DNA of 64,000 nucleotides from NCBI GenBank assembly GCA_947683425.1, contig CANTUQ010000031.1:5529001-5593000 (forward strand), written 5' to 3'. Under the pieces are notes generated by a model. That model made no database searches. It was not told where the DNA came from and was given only the letters and a program-made list of their open reading frames with translations. Source of the DNA: Excoecaria cochinchinensis. Its lineage: Eukaryota > Streptophyta > Magnoliopsida > Malpighiales > Euphorbiaceae. Both the position numbers and the translations under genes were made by a program. Positions 35,150 through 44,919 of the stretch are shown here, piece after piece. Position 1 is the stretch's first letter. The number at the start of each line of letters is the position of its first letter.

Positions 35150-35891
35150 CTAAGGTGGTGGGAGTGGTGGTGGAGGAAAACGTGTCCAGAAATCATGCAC
35201 GAACTTCTCCATGGTCTGCTTAACCTCAACAATAGTATCCTGCATGGTATCCATCCTCCCCTGCATCCTATCCAAGCGGATCTGCTGGTGGTCCATCCTG
35301 CTGCTAAGCCGGTTAAGGTGATCTTCTAAATCAGATGGCATGGCTATCTCAGCTGGTGGAACCGCTGCTGGCTCATCATCACCTCTGTTATCATTTGGCG
35401 CTCCCGGAATCTCATCAATATGTATGCCATTTTCTCTCAGATATTCCTCTCGAGTTGTCCAGTGACATCTTGGCTTTGTTTTCCAAATCTTCATGCGTTT
35501 AAGCATGACATTATCAATATAAGCTATGTCACCATCAAGTGGATCGCCAAAAGAACGAGTATAATTAACAGCCTCAGCCAAAACGGTTGCTATCCAACCG
35601 ATGGAAATAGCAGAAGTATTTGAAGAGCACTTTTGTAAATCCTGAATCCGCTGTGCTGCACTTTATGCTCCATAAACTGTTCCCAGTCGATGCCCTGAAT
35701 CAATGGTAATATCTCTGTCCAAAGGTCTCCAACAGGAACATGCAGATAAAAACGACTGAGAAATGCTGGTTGGACATATTGGCACGTGCTAAAATACTCA
35801 TACATGTCAGATTTTTCTGAATTGACATAAGAAGGTATATGAGTGCCAGAAGAGCTTGAGGCTTCAGTGTTCTTCGCCTTTTTAGGTGCCA
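35150..35891 (-). pseudogene. Athila B env-like gene with large internal deletion
   Basis: After splicing the frame starts (A)TGGCACCTAAAAAG, MAPKKAK, at 35891. The first 90 or so residues match the family N-terminus. The middle of the protein (the FW..GFP core present in A and C) is missing and the frame is lost at about 35600. The C-terminal part (35150-35581) includes REEYL, a coiled coil and the ending FPPPPLPPP shared with A (FPPPPPP) and C. About 130-150 residues are deleted relative to C. The env-like protein is therefore not intact even though gag-pol is nearly so. Confidence 0.78.
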
Positions 35892-36462
35892 CTGAAAAAA
35901 AATAAAAAAATTATGAGCATGCAAAATGGCAACATAAAATTTAACCAAAATAATAGCAAGCAACTATCAGATGCAATATTGAAGTTGAAGAATGGGAATG
36001 CAGACAATTGGGCAAAAAATTTTAAATGAGCAAACACAATAAATTTTATTATTATTATTATTATTATTTTTTTTTTTTTTATGTTATTTGATCGCCAATT
36101 CGTGAACGAAAATTGATCAATAGCAAATTAAAATCACAAAGCAGAGATACGGCACAAAATCAGAAACCATGAACAAAATTGAAAAAAAATTGATTTGGGC
36201 ATTTCATCGAGCAGGTCGTGTGCACATGTTTAATAGTGAATTTGGAAGCCAAATTTAGGTGCGTTCGCTACCAAAATTGAGACCAAGCAACAAGAGCATA
36301 CATATTAAGCACACAAGAAACAAGTTTGCCAAAAGAATTTAATATGAGATTTAAATGGCATGTTGAAATTAACCCAAATCATGTACATTAAGAACAAAGA
36401 ATAAAGTAAAAAAATGAAAATAATTAATCAAATTAAGGAGCAATCTTTAGAAAAACACTTAC
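35892..36462 (-). other. Leader intron of the Athila B env-like gene
   Basis: Donor GTTCAA|GTAAGT (36462) and acceptor TTTTTCAG|TGGC (35892), 571 bp, AT-rich, with a (TTA)n/T run near 36048-36080. Splicing creates CAATGGCA, so the ATG exists only in spliced RNA. The non-coding exon 1 is about 36463-36600 and has no ATG. Confidence 0.7.
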
Positions 36463-36627
36463 TTGAACTGAAATGGAGTGGAATGATGCAAGAAATTTGA
36501 GAAATTGTGGTTTATGTAGTGATGGTGTGTGAAGGGGATACACTGACGTGGGTATATGGAAGAGAGAGCAAAACAGAAGGCTTGTGGAAAGAACAGAGAA
36601 CAAATAAATAAACACCAAGGGACAGCA

Positions 36628-36935
36628 CCTCACGCGCCTGCGTGAGGCTGGGAAGGGAGGATTGCGCAGCTGCGCATGTCACATGCACGGCTGCGCATGT
36701 GACATGCGCGGCTGCGCATGTCATGCGCAAAGGAGATGCGCGGCTGCGCATCTCCTATGCGCAGCAGCGCATGGCCATGCGCAGGTGGGTGATTTCCCAC
36801 TCAGCCGCGCAGTCCCTAGCGCGGCTGGTTCGTTTCTATGCGTGGCTGCGTATGGCCTCACTCAGGCAGGGCAGTTTCTACGCGACTGGGCATTTTTTTT
36901 TCACGCGGCGGACCGATTGCTCACGCGGCTGAGTA
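36628..36935. repeat. GC-rich palindrome array upstream of the Athila B env-like gene
   Basis: A run of dyads, strongly GC-rich within AT-rich DNA: CCTCACGC/GCGTGAGG (36628-36647), TGCGCAGCTGCGCA (about 36663), repeated ATGCGCGGCTGCGCAT units through 36760, and CAGCCGCGC...GCGCGGCTGG near 36801-36827. It occupies the same place as the TCACGGT array of Athila A, upstream of exon 1. Confidence 0.88.
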
Positions 36936-37326
36936 ATTTACCTCAGAGACTTAAAAAATTCTAATGCTAAAATTCAACAAATGCAAAATGAATTGGTAAA
37001 TTAACCTACAATGATTTTTTTTTATTTTTTTTTTATTTTAAACCCCTTAATTTAATTGAAGCACACATCCATCTATTAATGCATAAAAAAAAAAAAAAAC
37101 TCAAACTAATGCCCTGCTTTAAAAACTTTTATCATGCATATGTCCAGAATCTGCAATCCAATTTGCTTCAACTTTATATTTTTGTAGTTCATGAATCTAT
37201 TGACAAAAATTTAAACTAACTAAAAACACACAAGAAATAAAAATGACTAAAATTTAAAATTAAAACAAATAGAGTAGAGAATGTAGTTCTGAGTTTAAGA
37301 GTCCTCAGCTAGACTTTGAATTTACC
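36936..37326 (-). other. Spacer between Athila B pol and the env-like promoter
   Basis: AT-rich with T and A homopolymer runs (about 37016-37040 and 37086-37100). No gene or other feature seen. Confidence 0.5.
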
Positions 37327-40300
37327 TCACTCAGCATCGAAAATAATGATTACCGCTGCCAATTCAGCGCGGTTCTCAAAATATGGTTTTAATCGATGGC
37401 CATTTACCTTGAATTCCTCACTCCCAGGTTGTTTTCTGATCGTGATAGCTCCAAAGTCAGTCACACTTACCACTTCAAATGGTCCCGTCCATCGCGACTT
37501 CAATTTTCCAGGAAACAATCTTAATCGACTATTGTACAATAGGACTTTCATACCTGGAGTGAATTCCTTTCTGATCAGTTTCTTGTCGTGCCATCTCTTC
37601 GTATTTTCCTTATACTTCTCTGCTTGTTGGTATGACCAATAGCGTATTTCTTCCAACTCGTTCATCTGGAGAAGTCTCTTCTCACCTGCACTCTTAACAT
37701 CGAAATTAAGAAATTTGGTTGCCCAATAAGCTTTGTGTTCAAGTTCGACAGGGAGATGGCATGCCTTACCATAGACTAACTTAAACGGGGATAACCCTAT
37801 AGGCGTTTTGAATGCGGTTCTATAGGCCCATAAAGCTTCATCCAGCCTCAAATACCAATCCTTCCTAGATGAATTTACAGTCTTTTCTAGGATTGTTTTG
37901 AGTTCTCTATTAGAAACCTCAACCTGTCCATTTGCTTGAGCATGATATGGGGTGGAAATTTTGTGCCTCACACCAAATTTCTTTAATAGGGCAGTAAATT
38001 GATGATTAACAAAGTGTCTGCCCCCATCACTAATTATGGCCTTTGGCGTGCCAAACCTAGTGAAAATGTTCCTCCTAAGGAATTCTAGTACAATTTTGGC
38101 ATCGCAAGTCTTAGTAGCTATGGCTTCTACCCACTTACTCACATAATCCACAGCTACTAATATATACTCAAAACCAAAGGATATTGGAAAAGGCCCCATG
38201 AAATCTATCCCCCACACATCAAATAATTCCACTTCAAGCATATTGGTTAACGACATTTCATCTTTCTTAGAAATATTTCCTACCCGTTGACATCTATCAC
38301 ATGTTTTCACAAAACTTTGAACATCTTTAAACATGGTAGGCCAATAAAAACCAGAAGATAAAATTTTTGATACCGTCCGGTTTGGTCCATGATGTCCACC
38401 AGCTTCTCCACTATGACAGGCTGTGATAATCTCACCTTTCTCCTCATCTGGAATACATCTTCTCAGCACTTGATCTGCACACAAACGAAATAGATAAGGG
38501 TCATCCCAAAGATAATGCTTTGCATCAGCCTTTAACTTCTTTTTCTGCTGCCATGTGAAATCCTTTGGCATAAATCCCCCTGCGAGAAAATTAGCTAAAT
38601 TAGCAAACCAAGGAACAAAAATGTCATTTTCAAACAAAGCACAAATATGTTCATCAGGGAATAAATCTGAAATCTCCCCTTTCTCAATGTGAGCATTTTC
38701 CAGTCTTGACAAATGGTCTGCTACAAAGTTTTCTGCTCCCTTCTTATCTTTAATTTCTAGGTCGAATTCTTGCAGTAGAAGTACCCATCTGATCAGTCTT
38801 GGTTTGGATTCCTTCTTTGCAAATAGGTGCCTCAAGGCAGCATGGTCAGACCACACCACAATTCTTGCTCCCAGCAAATATTGCCTGAATTTTTCGAATG
38901 CATACACAATTGCAAGAAGTTCCTTCTCCGTTGTGGTGTAATTCATTTGAGCTCCTGTCAAAATGTGACTTGCATAATAAACCGTACAAAATACCTTTTC
39001 TCTTCGCTGCCCAAGTACTGCCCCAACTGCAAAATCACTTGCATCACACATTAATTCAAAAGGTAAATTCCAATCCGGAGAAATAATCACCGGGGCTGAA
39101 ATAAGCCTCCGTTTCAAAGTCTGAAAAGCCAGCATACATTCATCGTCAAAATTAAAAGGAGCATCTTTCATCAACAAATTTGATAAAGGTTTAGCAATTT
39201 TTGAAAAATCTTTGATAAACCGGCGGTAGAATCCTGCATGTCCCAAGAAACTTCTAATGCCTTTCACACTAGTTGGGGGTGGTAACTTTTCTATCACCTC
39301 TACCTTTGCCTTGTCAACTTCTATCCCCTTCTCAGAAATTTTGTGCCCAAGCACAATGCCTTCCCTTACCATGAAATGGCATTTTTCCCAATTCAGCACC
39401 AAGTTGGTCTTCTTACACCTTTCTAACACCAATTCTAAATGCCTAAGGCAGCTCTCAAAATGACTCCCATAAATGGTAAAATCGTCCATGAATACCTCCA
39501 TAAATTTCTCTATGAAGTCATGAAAAATTGCCATCATACACCGCTGAAATGTAGCCGGTGCGTTGCACAGCCCGAAGGGCATTCTCCTGTATGCAAATGT
39601 GCCATAGGGATAGGTAAATGTAGTCTTTTCTTGATCTTCTGGAGCTATGGGTATTTGCATGTAACCTGAATATCCATCTAAAAAACAATAGAATCCATTT
39701 CCTGCCAATCTTTCCAACATTTGGTCAATAAAAGGTAAAGGAAAATGATCCTTTCTGGTTGCATTATTTAACCTCCTATAGTCTATGCACACCCTCCATC
39801 CTGTCACTGTGCGTGTGGGAATTAATTCATTTTTTTCATTGGCTACAACTGTCATCCCTCCTTTCTTTGGTACACATTGGACTGGACTGATCCAATTGCT
39901 ATCAGAAATGGGATAGATAATACTTGCATCAAGGAGCTTGAGTACCTCCTTTTTCACCACTTCTTGCATTGCTGGATTTAGCCGCCTTTGTGGTTGCACC
40001 ACCGGTTTGAAGTCAGTTTCCATAAGTATCCGGTGCGTACAATAGCTGGGGCTGATTCCTTTTAAATCTGAAGTTGACCAGCCAATTGCTCCTTTATGCT
40101 TCTTGAGTACTTCAATAAGCATTTCTTCTTCCAAACCTGTCAATAAAGATGAAATAATTACTGGTTTTGCATTATCTTCTAAAAATATATATTTTAAATG
40201 TGAAGGAAGAGGGTTAAGTTTAGAATGTGTATCCCCCTTTTCCAGGTTCAGTCCTTCTTCCTGTGTGTTTTCTTCTTCACTTTCTTGCTCCACAGCTGCA

Positions 40301-42252
40301 ATCACTTCCTCATCTTCCAATTTTTCATTCTCCAAAGAATGCAGTAAACCCTCATTCACCGGATCAGCTTCTAACATTTTCTCTTGCACTTCTTCTACAC
40401 ACTTGTCTATTGTATCCATAAAGTAAGCAGATTCTTCTATATCATCTGATGGATACCTTTGAGCTTTGTTCATATCAACAACTAATTTTTCATCATTGAA
40501 TCTCAGGGTAACAGTTTGCCCATGCACATCAATCAAAGCTTTTGCGGTGTTTAAAAATGGTCTCCCCACAATAAGTGGTACTTTCCTGTCCTCTTCCATT
40601 TCCATCACCACAAAGTCTACTGGAAAAATAAACTTCCCCACTTTCACTAACAAGTCCTCTATCACTCCCTTGGGTCGCCTCACCGACCTATCCGCAAGTT
40701 GGAGTCTCATTCCCGTCTCCTTAAGATCACTAAGATTCAGCTTCCTGCAAATAGAATAAGGCATTAGATTTATGCTTGCACCTAAATCACACAAAGCATT
40801 ACCATAAAAATTTTCACCAATTGCACAAGGTACAGTGAAGCTACCTGGATCTTCCAATTTCTCAGGGATCTTGTTCATGATTATAGCACTGCAATTTTCT
40901 GTTAGTTGAACAGTTTCATGCCCTTCTAATTTCTTTTTATTAGAACATAGTTCTTTCATAAATTTAGCATAGTTGGGCATATGAGCTAAAGCTTCAGCAA
41001 ATGGTAAATTAATGTGTAATTTCTTAAACATTTCTATAAACCTAGCTTTTTGCTCATTTTTCTTTTCTTGTCTAGCAACAGCATGAAATGGCAGTCTATT
41101 TATGTCGAGATCCTCTACCCTTGGATTCACTATACTCTTACCTTTATCCTTTTTAGGAGCATTTTCATTCATTTCAAAATTAAAGTTCGAATTACTTACC
41201 GTCCGTGTTGGCTCCTTCTCTTCTGAGGAAGAATTTTTACCTTGATCTTCTCTTTGTGCAACATCCTTTCCACTTCGCAGTGTAATTGCTTTTGCTTCCT
41301 CTTTTGGATTCCGATCCACATTTGATGGAAATGTTCCTGGCTGCCTTTGGGATACAGAATTTGCAAGCTGACCCAACTGAGTTTCCAGATTTCTCATAGA
41401 AGCATCTTGGTTTCGGTTCCACTGCTCTTGAGATTTCCACCTAGATTCTTGATTTGTCATGAATTGCTGCTGACTGTTTATGAAGTTAGCCATCATATCC
41501 TCAAGATTTGGCTTCTTCTCTTGCATAGGTGGCCTAGGTGGGTATCCCGATGGATGGTATGATTGAGCTTGTGGTTGATTGAAGTTCTGTCCATGGTTGT
41601 GATGGGGTGGGTATGGCATTTGGTATTGGTTGGATGTTTGGGGTTGGTATGAATGTCCTTGATTGTGCTGAGTACTTTGGTTGAAAGGTGGTCTTGCTGG
41701 TGGGTGAGAGGATGAGGCATTCTGATTTCCATCTTTCCAAGAAAAATTCGGGTGATTTCTCCAGCCTGGGTTGTATGAGTTACTATAGGGGTCACTCCTC
41801 CGATAATCCCCTACAGCATTAACATTTCCCATTGATGCACTCTCTTGAGCATACTGCCCACTTTCATACCACTCATCTTCTTGAGAAACAGATGCTACAT
41901 TTTTCACCCTTAAGTTTTTCATCTCGTTTTGCATTGACTCCACCTGTGCCCTCAGTATTGACACTTCATCTACACTATGTATTCCTTGTCTTCTTGAGAT
42001 TGATCTAGGATTAGCCCACTGAGCGTCATTTGATGCCATTTCATCCAGCAGCTGGAATGCTTCTTTTGGTATCCTATTCATAAAAGAACCTCCTGATGAT
42101 GCATCCAGCAAAGATTTCGTTTGTGGTGAAATACCAGAATAAAATTGTTGCATCAGATGGTAGATTGGTATTTCATGATGCGGACAGCTTCTTAACAATC
42201 TTCTGAATCTTTCCCAAGCCTCATAAAAGGGCTCATCACTCAATTGACTAAA
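37327..42252 (-). CDS. Athila B gag C-terminus and pol polyprotein
   Basis: About 1640 codons open after a TAA at 42253-42255, in the same frame as gag. Approximate positions: gag C-terminus with NPGWRNHPNFSWKDGN (157-172) and a Gln-rich tract; protease DLGASINLMP (486-495); RT with YRRLNNATRKDHFPLP (822-837), MPFGLCNAP and catalytic FMDDF (918-922); RNase H from CDASDFAVG (1065) with WSDHAALRHL (1131); integrase zinc module (1275-1320), catalytic Asp in GIDFMG (about 1346), Asp in SDGGRH (about 1406), Glu in GQVEV (about 1442, D,D35E), GPF motif and a C-terminal VNGHRLKPYF. All catalytic residues seen are intact. Would provide protease, RT, RNase H and integrase if the upstream stop were bypassed. 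Confidence 0.93.
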   Translation of the reverse strand, partial: FSQLSDEPFYEAWERFRRLLRSCPHHEIPIYHLMQQFYSGISPQTKSLLDASSGGSFMNRIPKEAFQLLDEMASNDAQWANPRSISRRQGIHSVDEVSILRAQVESMQNEMKNLRVKNVASVSQEDEWYESGQYAQESASMGNVNAVGDYRRSDPYSNSYNPGWRNHPNFSWKDGNQNASSSHPPARPPFNQSTQHNQGHSYQPQTSNQYQMPYPPHHNHGQNFNQPQAQSYHPSGYPPRPPMQEKKPNLEDMMANFINSQQQFMTNQESRWKSQEQWNRNQDASMRNLETQLGQLANSVSQRQPGTFPSNVDRNPKEEAKAITLRSGKDVAQREDQGKNSSSEEKEPTRTVSNSNFNFEMNENAPKKDKGKSIVNPRVEDLDINRLPFHAVARQEKKNEQKARFIEMFKKLHINLPFAEALAHMPNYAKFMKELCSNKKKLEGHETVQLTENCSAIIMNKIPEKLEDPGSFTVPCAIGENFYGNALCDLGASINLMPYSICRKLNLSDLKETGMRLQLADRSVRRPKGVIEDLLVKVGKFIFPVDFVVMEMEEDRKVPLIVGRPFLNTAKALIDVHGQTVTLRFNDEKLVVDMNKAQRYPSDDIEESAYFMDTIDKCVEEVQEKMLEADPVNEGLLHSLENEKLEDEEVIAAVEQESEEENTQEEGLNLEKGDTHSKLNPLPSHLKYIFLEDNAKPVIISSLLTGLEEEMLIEVLKKHKGAIGWSTSDLKGISPSYCTHRILMETDFKPVVQPQRRLNPAMQEVVKKEVLKLLDASIIYPISDSNWISPVQCVPKKGGMTVVANEKNELIPTRTVTGWRVCIDYRRLNNATRKDHFPLPFIDQMLERLAGNGFYCFLDGYSGYMQIPIAPEDQEKTTFTYPYGTFAYRRMPFGLCNAPATFQRCMMAIFHDFIEKFMEVFMDDFTIYGSHFESCLRHLELVLERCKKTNLVLNWEKCHFMVREGIVLGHKISEKGIEVDKAKVEVIEKLPPPTSVKGIRSFLGHAGFYRRFIKDFSKIAKPLSNLLMKDAPFNFDDECMLAFQTLKRRLISAPVIISPDWNLPFELMCDASDFAVGAVLGQRREKVFCTVYYASHILTGAQMNYTTTEKELLAIVYAFEKFRQYLLGARIVVWSDHAALRHLFAKKESKPRLIRWVLLLQEFDLEIKDKKGAENFVADHLSRLENAHIEKGEISDLFPDEHICALFENDIFVPWFANLANFLAGGFMPKDFTWQQKKKLKADAKHYLWDDPYLFRLCADQVLRRCIPDEEKGEIITACHSGEAGGHHGPNRTVSKILSSGFYWPTMFKDVQSFVKTCDRCQRVGNISKKDEMSLTNMLEVELFDVWGIDFMGPFPISFGFEYILVAVDYVSKWVEAIATKTCDAKIVLEFLRRNIFTRFGTPKAIISDGGRHFVNHQFTALLKKFGVRHKISTPYHAQANGQVEVSNRELKTILEKTVNSSRKDWYLRLDEALWAYRTAFKTPIGLSPFKLVYGKACHLPVELEHKAYWATKFLNFDVKSAGEKRLLQMNELEEIRYWSYQQAEKYKENTKRWHDKKLIRKEFTPGMKVLLYNSRLRLFPGKLKSRWTGPFEVVSVTDFGAITIRKQPGSEEFKVNGHRLKPYFENRAELAAVIIIFDAE

Positions 42253-42834
42253 TTAAAATATGCTGTTGCGAATATTTGCTATTTTTTTAGGTGGGAAAAA
42301 TTTCATCAGAAACCTTTCTTGCAATTGATCCCACGATGTAATTGACTGTCTTGGTAACATTTGCAACCACTCTCTTGCCTTTCCAATCAAGGTGAAAGGA
42401 AATAATTTCAGTCTTACAGCATCAGGTGTCACTCCTGGAATCTGCACAGTGTCACTAATCTCCAAAAATAAGTCCAAGTGTTGTGCAGGATCTTCCACTT
42501 CTGATCTAGAAAATTGATTTCTTTGCACCATGTTGATAGTTGCTGGTTTCAGTTCAAATTGTACTCCTCTTGGCAGCACAATTGTCCTATGGTCTTCAGT
42601 CCATCTTGGCACAGCATAGTCCCTTATCGTTCGCTGCCTAGGGACTTCTCCTCCATAATTTCTTGGTACCTCTTCATGTGCCCTTGGCACTTGTTCATTC
42701 TCGGGAGGAATTTCATCAATAGGGAGAGGATTATTTTCCATGTTGTAGTCTCTGTTGGCTCTCCTTTGTTGACGCAAGGTCCTCTCGATTTCAGGGTCAT
42801 AGGGTGCTAATGATCCTTGTCTAACTCTGCTCAT
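42253..42834 (-). pseudogene. Athila B gag N-terminal part, ended by one stop codon
   Basis: Start ATG at 42832-42834 (MSRVRQG). Contains LPRGVQFELKPATINM, HLDLFLEISDTVQIPGV, KAREWLQMLPRQSI and ANIRNSIF, then TAA at 42253-42255. Athila A continues through this place as ILGFSQMSEEP and Athila B resumes in the same frame as FSQLSDEP, so only the stop separates gag from pol. Whether the stop is a disabling mutation or is read through is unknown; it is absent from A. Confidence 0.85.
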
Positions 42835-42924
42835 ACACCACAACTACCTGAAAAGAATAAAAATAATAAAATCAGAAAATGAAAACACATACAAATAAAA
42901 ATCAAAACTTACTGACAACGTTGG
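42835..42924 (-). other. Short Athila B leader
   Basis: A-rich leader between PBS and gag. No motif recognised. Confidence 0.5.
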
Positions 42925-42942
42925 TCCCCGGCAACGGTGCCA
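42925..42942 (-). other. Athila B primer binding site
   Basis: Minus strand TGGCACCGTTGCCGGGGA, one base different from the Athila A site (GGCGCC to GGCACC), located 6 bp from the LTR end. Confidence 0.85.
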
Positions 42943-42948
42943 AAAACT

Positions 42949-44514
42949 TGACGCGACCTCAGCAAGTGTACTGAATCGGCAAGTAATATAGTGATGTATA
43001 ATTAAGACCACAAGTTATCGAACCCAAGGGACTGTGTTGTGTAAAATTTTAACAATTAAATGTATGCTAAAGAATTCCCAATTGTTTGATGTGATTAATT
43101 ATTTAAGGTGAAAATTATTTACTGTAATTGATAAAATAACTAATTAGAGAATATTAAACAGACTCAATACCAATACAGATTTGATGAAATAACTTAAAAG
43201 ATCTTGTCAAGGAATACTCATCCTCCCCAACAGATCCATGTAAATGCTTTTAACTTATCAATAACATATGCAAATCAGTGAACAACCTAGCCTATACCAT
43301 AGCCTGCCTTTCGAATCAAGCTTTTCTAAGATATGCACCTACCACCCTGGATTCAGCACATATGTTAGCATTGAAACAGGTCTCAAGTCCTAAGCTTAGA
43401 TGATCCTACCATCTCGGATTAAGATATCAAAGCTCAATTATATTCTACAATTCTGAACATATTAAAATAGAGATCCACAGATTTAACTACCATCTCGGAT
43501 TAATCAAACCAGTGAAAGTCGATAGAAATAGAACAGAGTATGTGTAAGTTCATGAAATGAATATAATCAAAGATTATCACAGTAGATCAATCTTAAACTG
43601 GCATTAATTTCAATGACAAACAGATTTATTCAGAGAAGATAAAACTGAAGCATATGCATAAATCAATCCACACAAAACATTTACATGGTTATTAGGGATT
43701 CAAAGCATCCCTTAACAAGAAAAGAAACTACTCACTCATAATTGAAATAAAAACTGAATTAAATAGAGAGAAGTTGATATTACCCATTTGAGATCTGAAA
43801 ATGAAATTCTTACAATAATAAAATTGATGTTCTTTCCGTCTGATCTATTCTCAAAACTTCAAAAAGAAATAATAACCCCCTCCTATCTCTGATTATTCTC
43901 TCAGATTTAAAATAACAACAGCATAAATTAAATTCTAAAACTATCTCAAAAAATCTAAATCTTCAGTTGCAGAAATAAATCTTTCTTTTTCGTTTCAGAA
44001 AAACCTCAACTCCCCCCGATCTGGTATTCTTTCTGACTTTTTATTGCCAATGTTTTCATCGGTTGGTAAATGAGAAAAGGATTCTCTTCTTTTCTTCGGA
44101 AGTTTGGTGGAGTTTGAATTCATCCCACGTGACCAGTTGGTAAGAAAGTCATGAAAATGCATTGCCGTGTTGATTTTTCCATTTGTGAATGCATGGCCAT
44201 GTGAAATTTTGCACTCCCGTGCATTAAGCAAATAACACTCACTTGGCCAAGTGAGAATTTGCACTCCCGTGCATTATGTAATTGCACTTTGTTCCATTTG
44301 ACTTTCACAAATATGAGAATTTACCAAATTATCCACAACTTAGCATTAAATCCTTTTTCCTTTATTTTAATCCTGAAAAATACCAAAATCAACAATTAAA
44401 CTTTAAAAACATAAAATTAACTAATTCAACTATAATTCAACCAAATAAATACTAAATTAACTTAAATAAATAAATAAAAACACACTAAAAATATCATTAA
44501 TTTCACAATTATCA
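42949..44514 (-). repeat. Athila B 5' LTR
   Basis: 1566 bp, matching 31922-33487 with 7 substitutions and no indel by my reading (six transitions, one transversion). Confidence 0.93.
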
Positions 44515-44519
44515 TGCTG

Positions 44520-44914
44520 CCTTGATTCTGCCTTGGTGATTTTTATGTCACGGTGACAATGAAATTGATTGTCACCGTGACATGCTTCCTACTTGCATTC
44601 TGCCCAATCGTTTGCAATGTCATGGTCACAATGAAATCCATTGTGACTGTGACCCATCTAGGTCAATCCTGACTTCCACTTCTCTTTATGTCACGGTCAC
44701 AATGAATTTCGTTGTGACCGTGATGTACCTATTACCTCACCTGCAAAGACAAACAAAAATCCATCAAAAACTATCTATAATGCATCAAAATTCCAATTTG
44801 ACTAAGATTAGTAAAATTAACCTAAAGGAATCAAAACCTAACACAAAAACACAACTAAACACCTAAAATCAAATAAAAACACCCTCAAAACTAAGTACTG
44901 TATTGAAGTTATCA
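44520..44914 (-). repeat. Athila A 5' LTR, U3-start portion
   Basis: Continues the Athila A LTR after the B insertion (44515-44519 is the duplicated TGCTG), holds three dyads between about 44547 and 44722, and ends GAAGTTATCA at 44914 before the GATAG duplication. Confidence 0.88.
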
Positions 44915-44919
44915 GATAG

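Larger units (their letters stand above)
31922..44514 (-). mobile_element. Athila B retrotransposon (minus), youngest of the left stack
   Basis: 12.6 kb, flanked by TGCTG at 31917-31921 and 44515-44519. Both LTRs are 1566 bp (31922-33487, 42949-44514) with 7 differences counted by eye, about 0.45%. It has a PBS at 42925-42942, gag and pol in one frame broken by one stop, a strongly deleted env-like gene, and a polypurine tract at 33488. Very low LTR divergence and largely intact pol indicate recent insertion. Confidence 0.95.
19800..44914 (-). mobile_element. Athila A retrotransposon (minus), host of Athila B
   Basis: Flanked by GATAG at 19795-19799 and 44915-44919. Contains 3' LTR 19800-20643, polypurine tract, env-like gene, pol and gag (24914-30391), PBS 30505-30522 and a 5' LTR (30529-31921 plus 44520-44914) interrupted by Athila B. 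The PBS and gag-pol are Athila-type. Nonsense codons in gag, RT/RNase H and integrase make it defective. Where both LTRs are present, roughly 10 differences in 844 bp were counted by eye, so it is older than B, as the nesting requires. Confidence 0.93.

Noticed and set aside
36642..36964. Cys/His-rich plus-strand frames in the Athila B palindrome block as a small secreted protein
   Set aside because: The repeated Cys/Ala/His pattern follows from TGCGCA-type palindromes. Two frames give similar patterns and no start context or splice support is seen.
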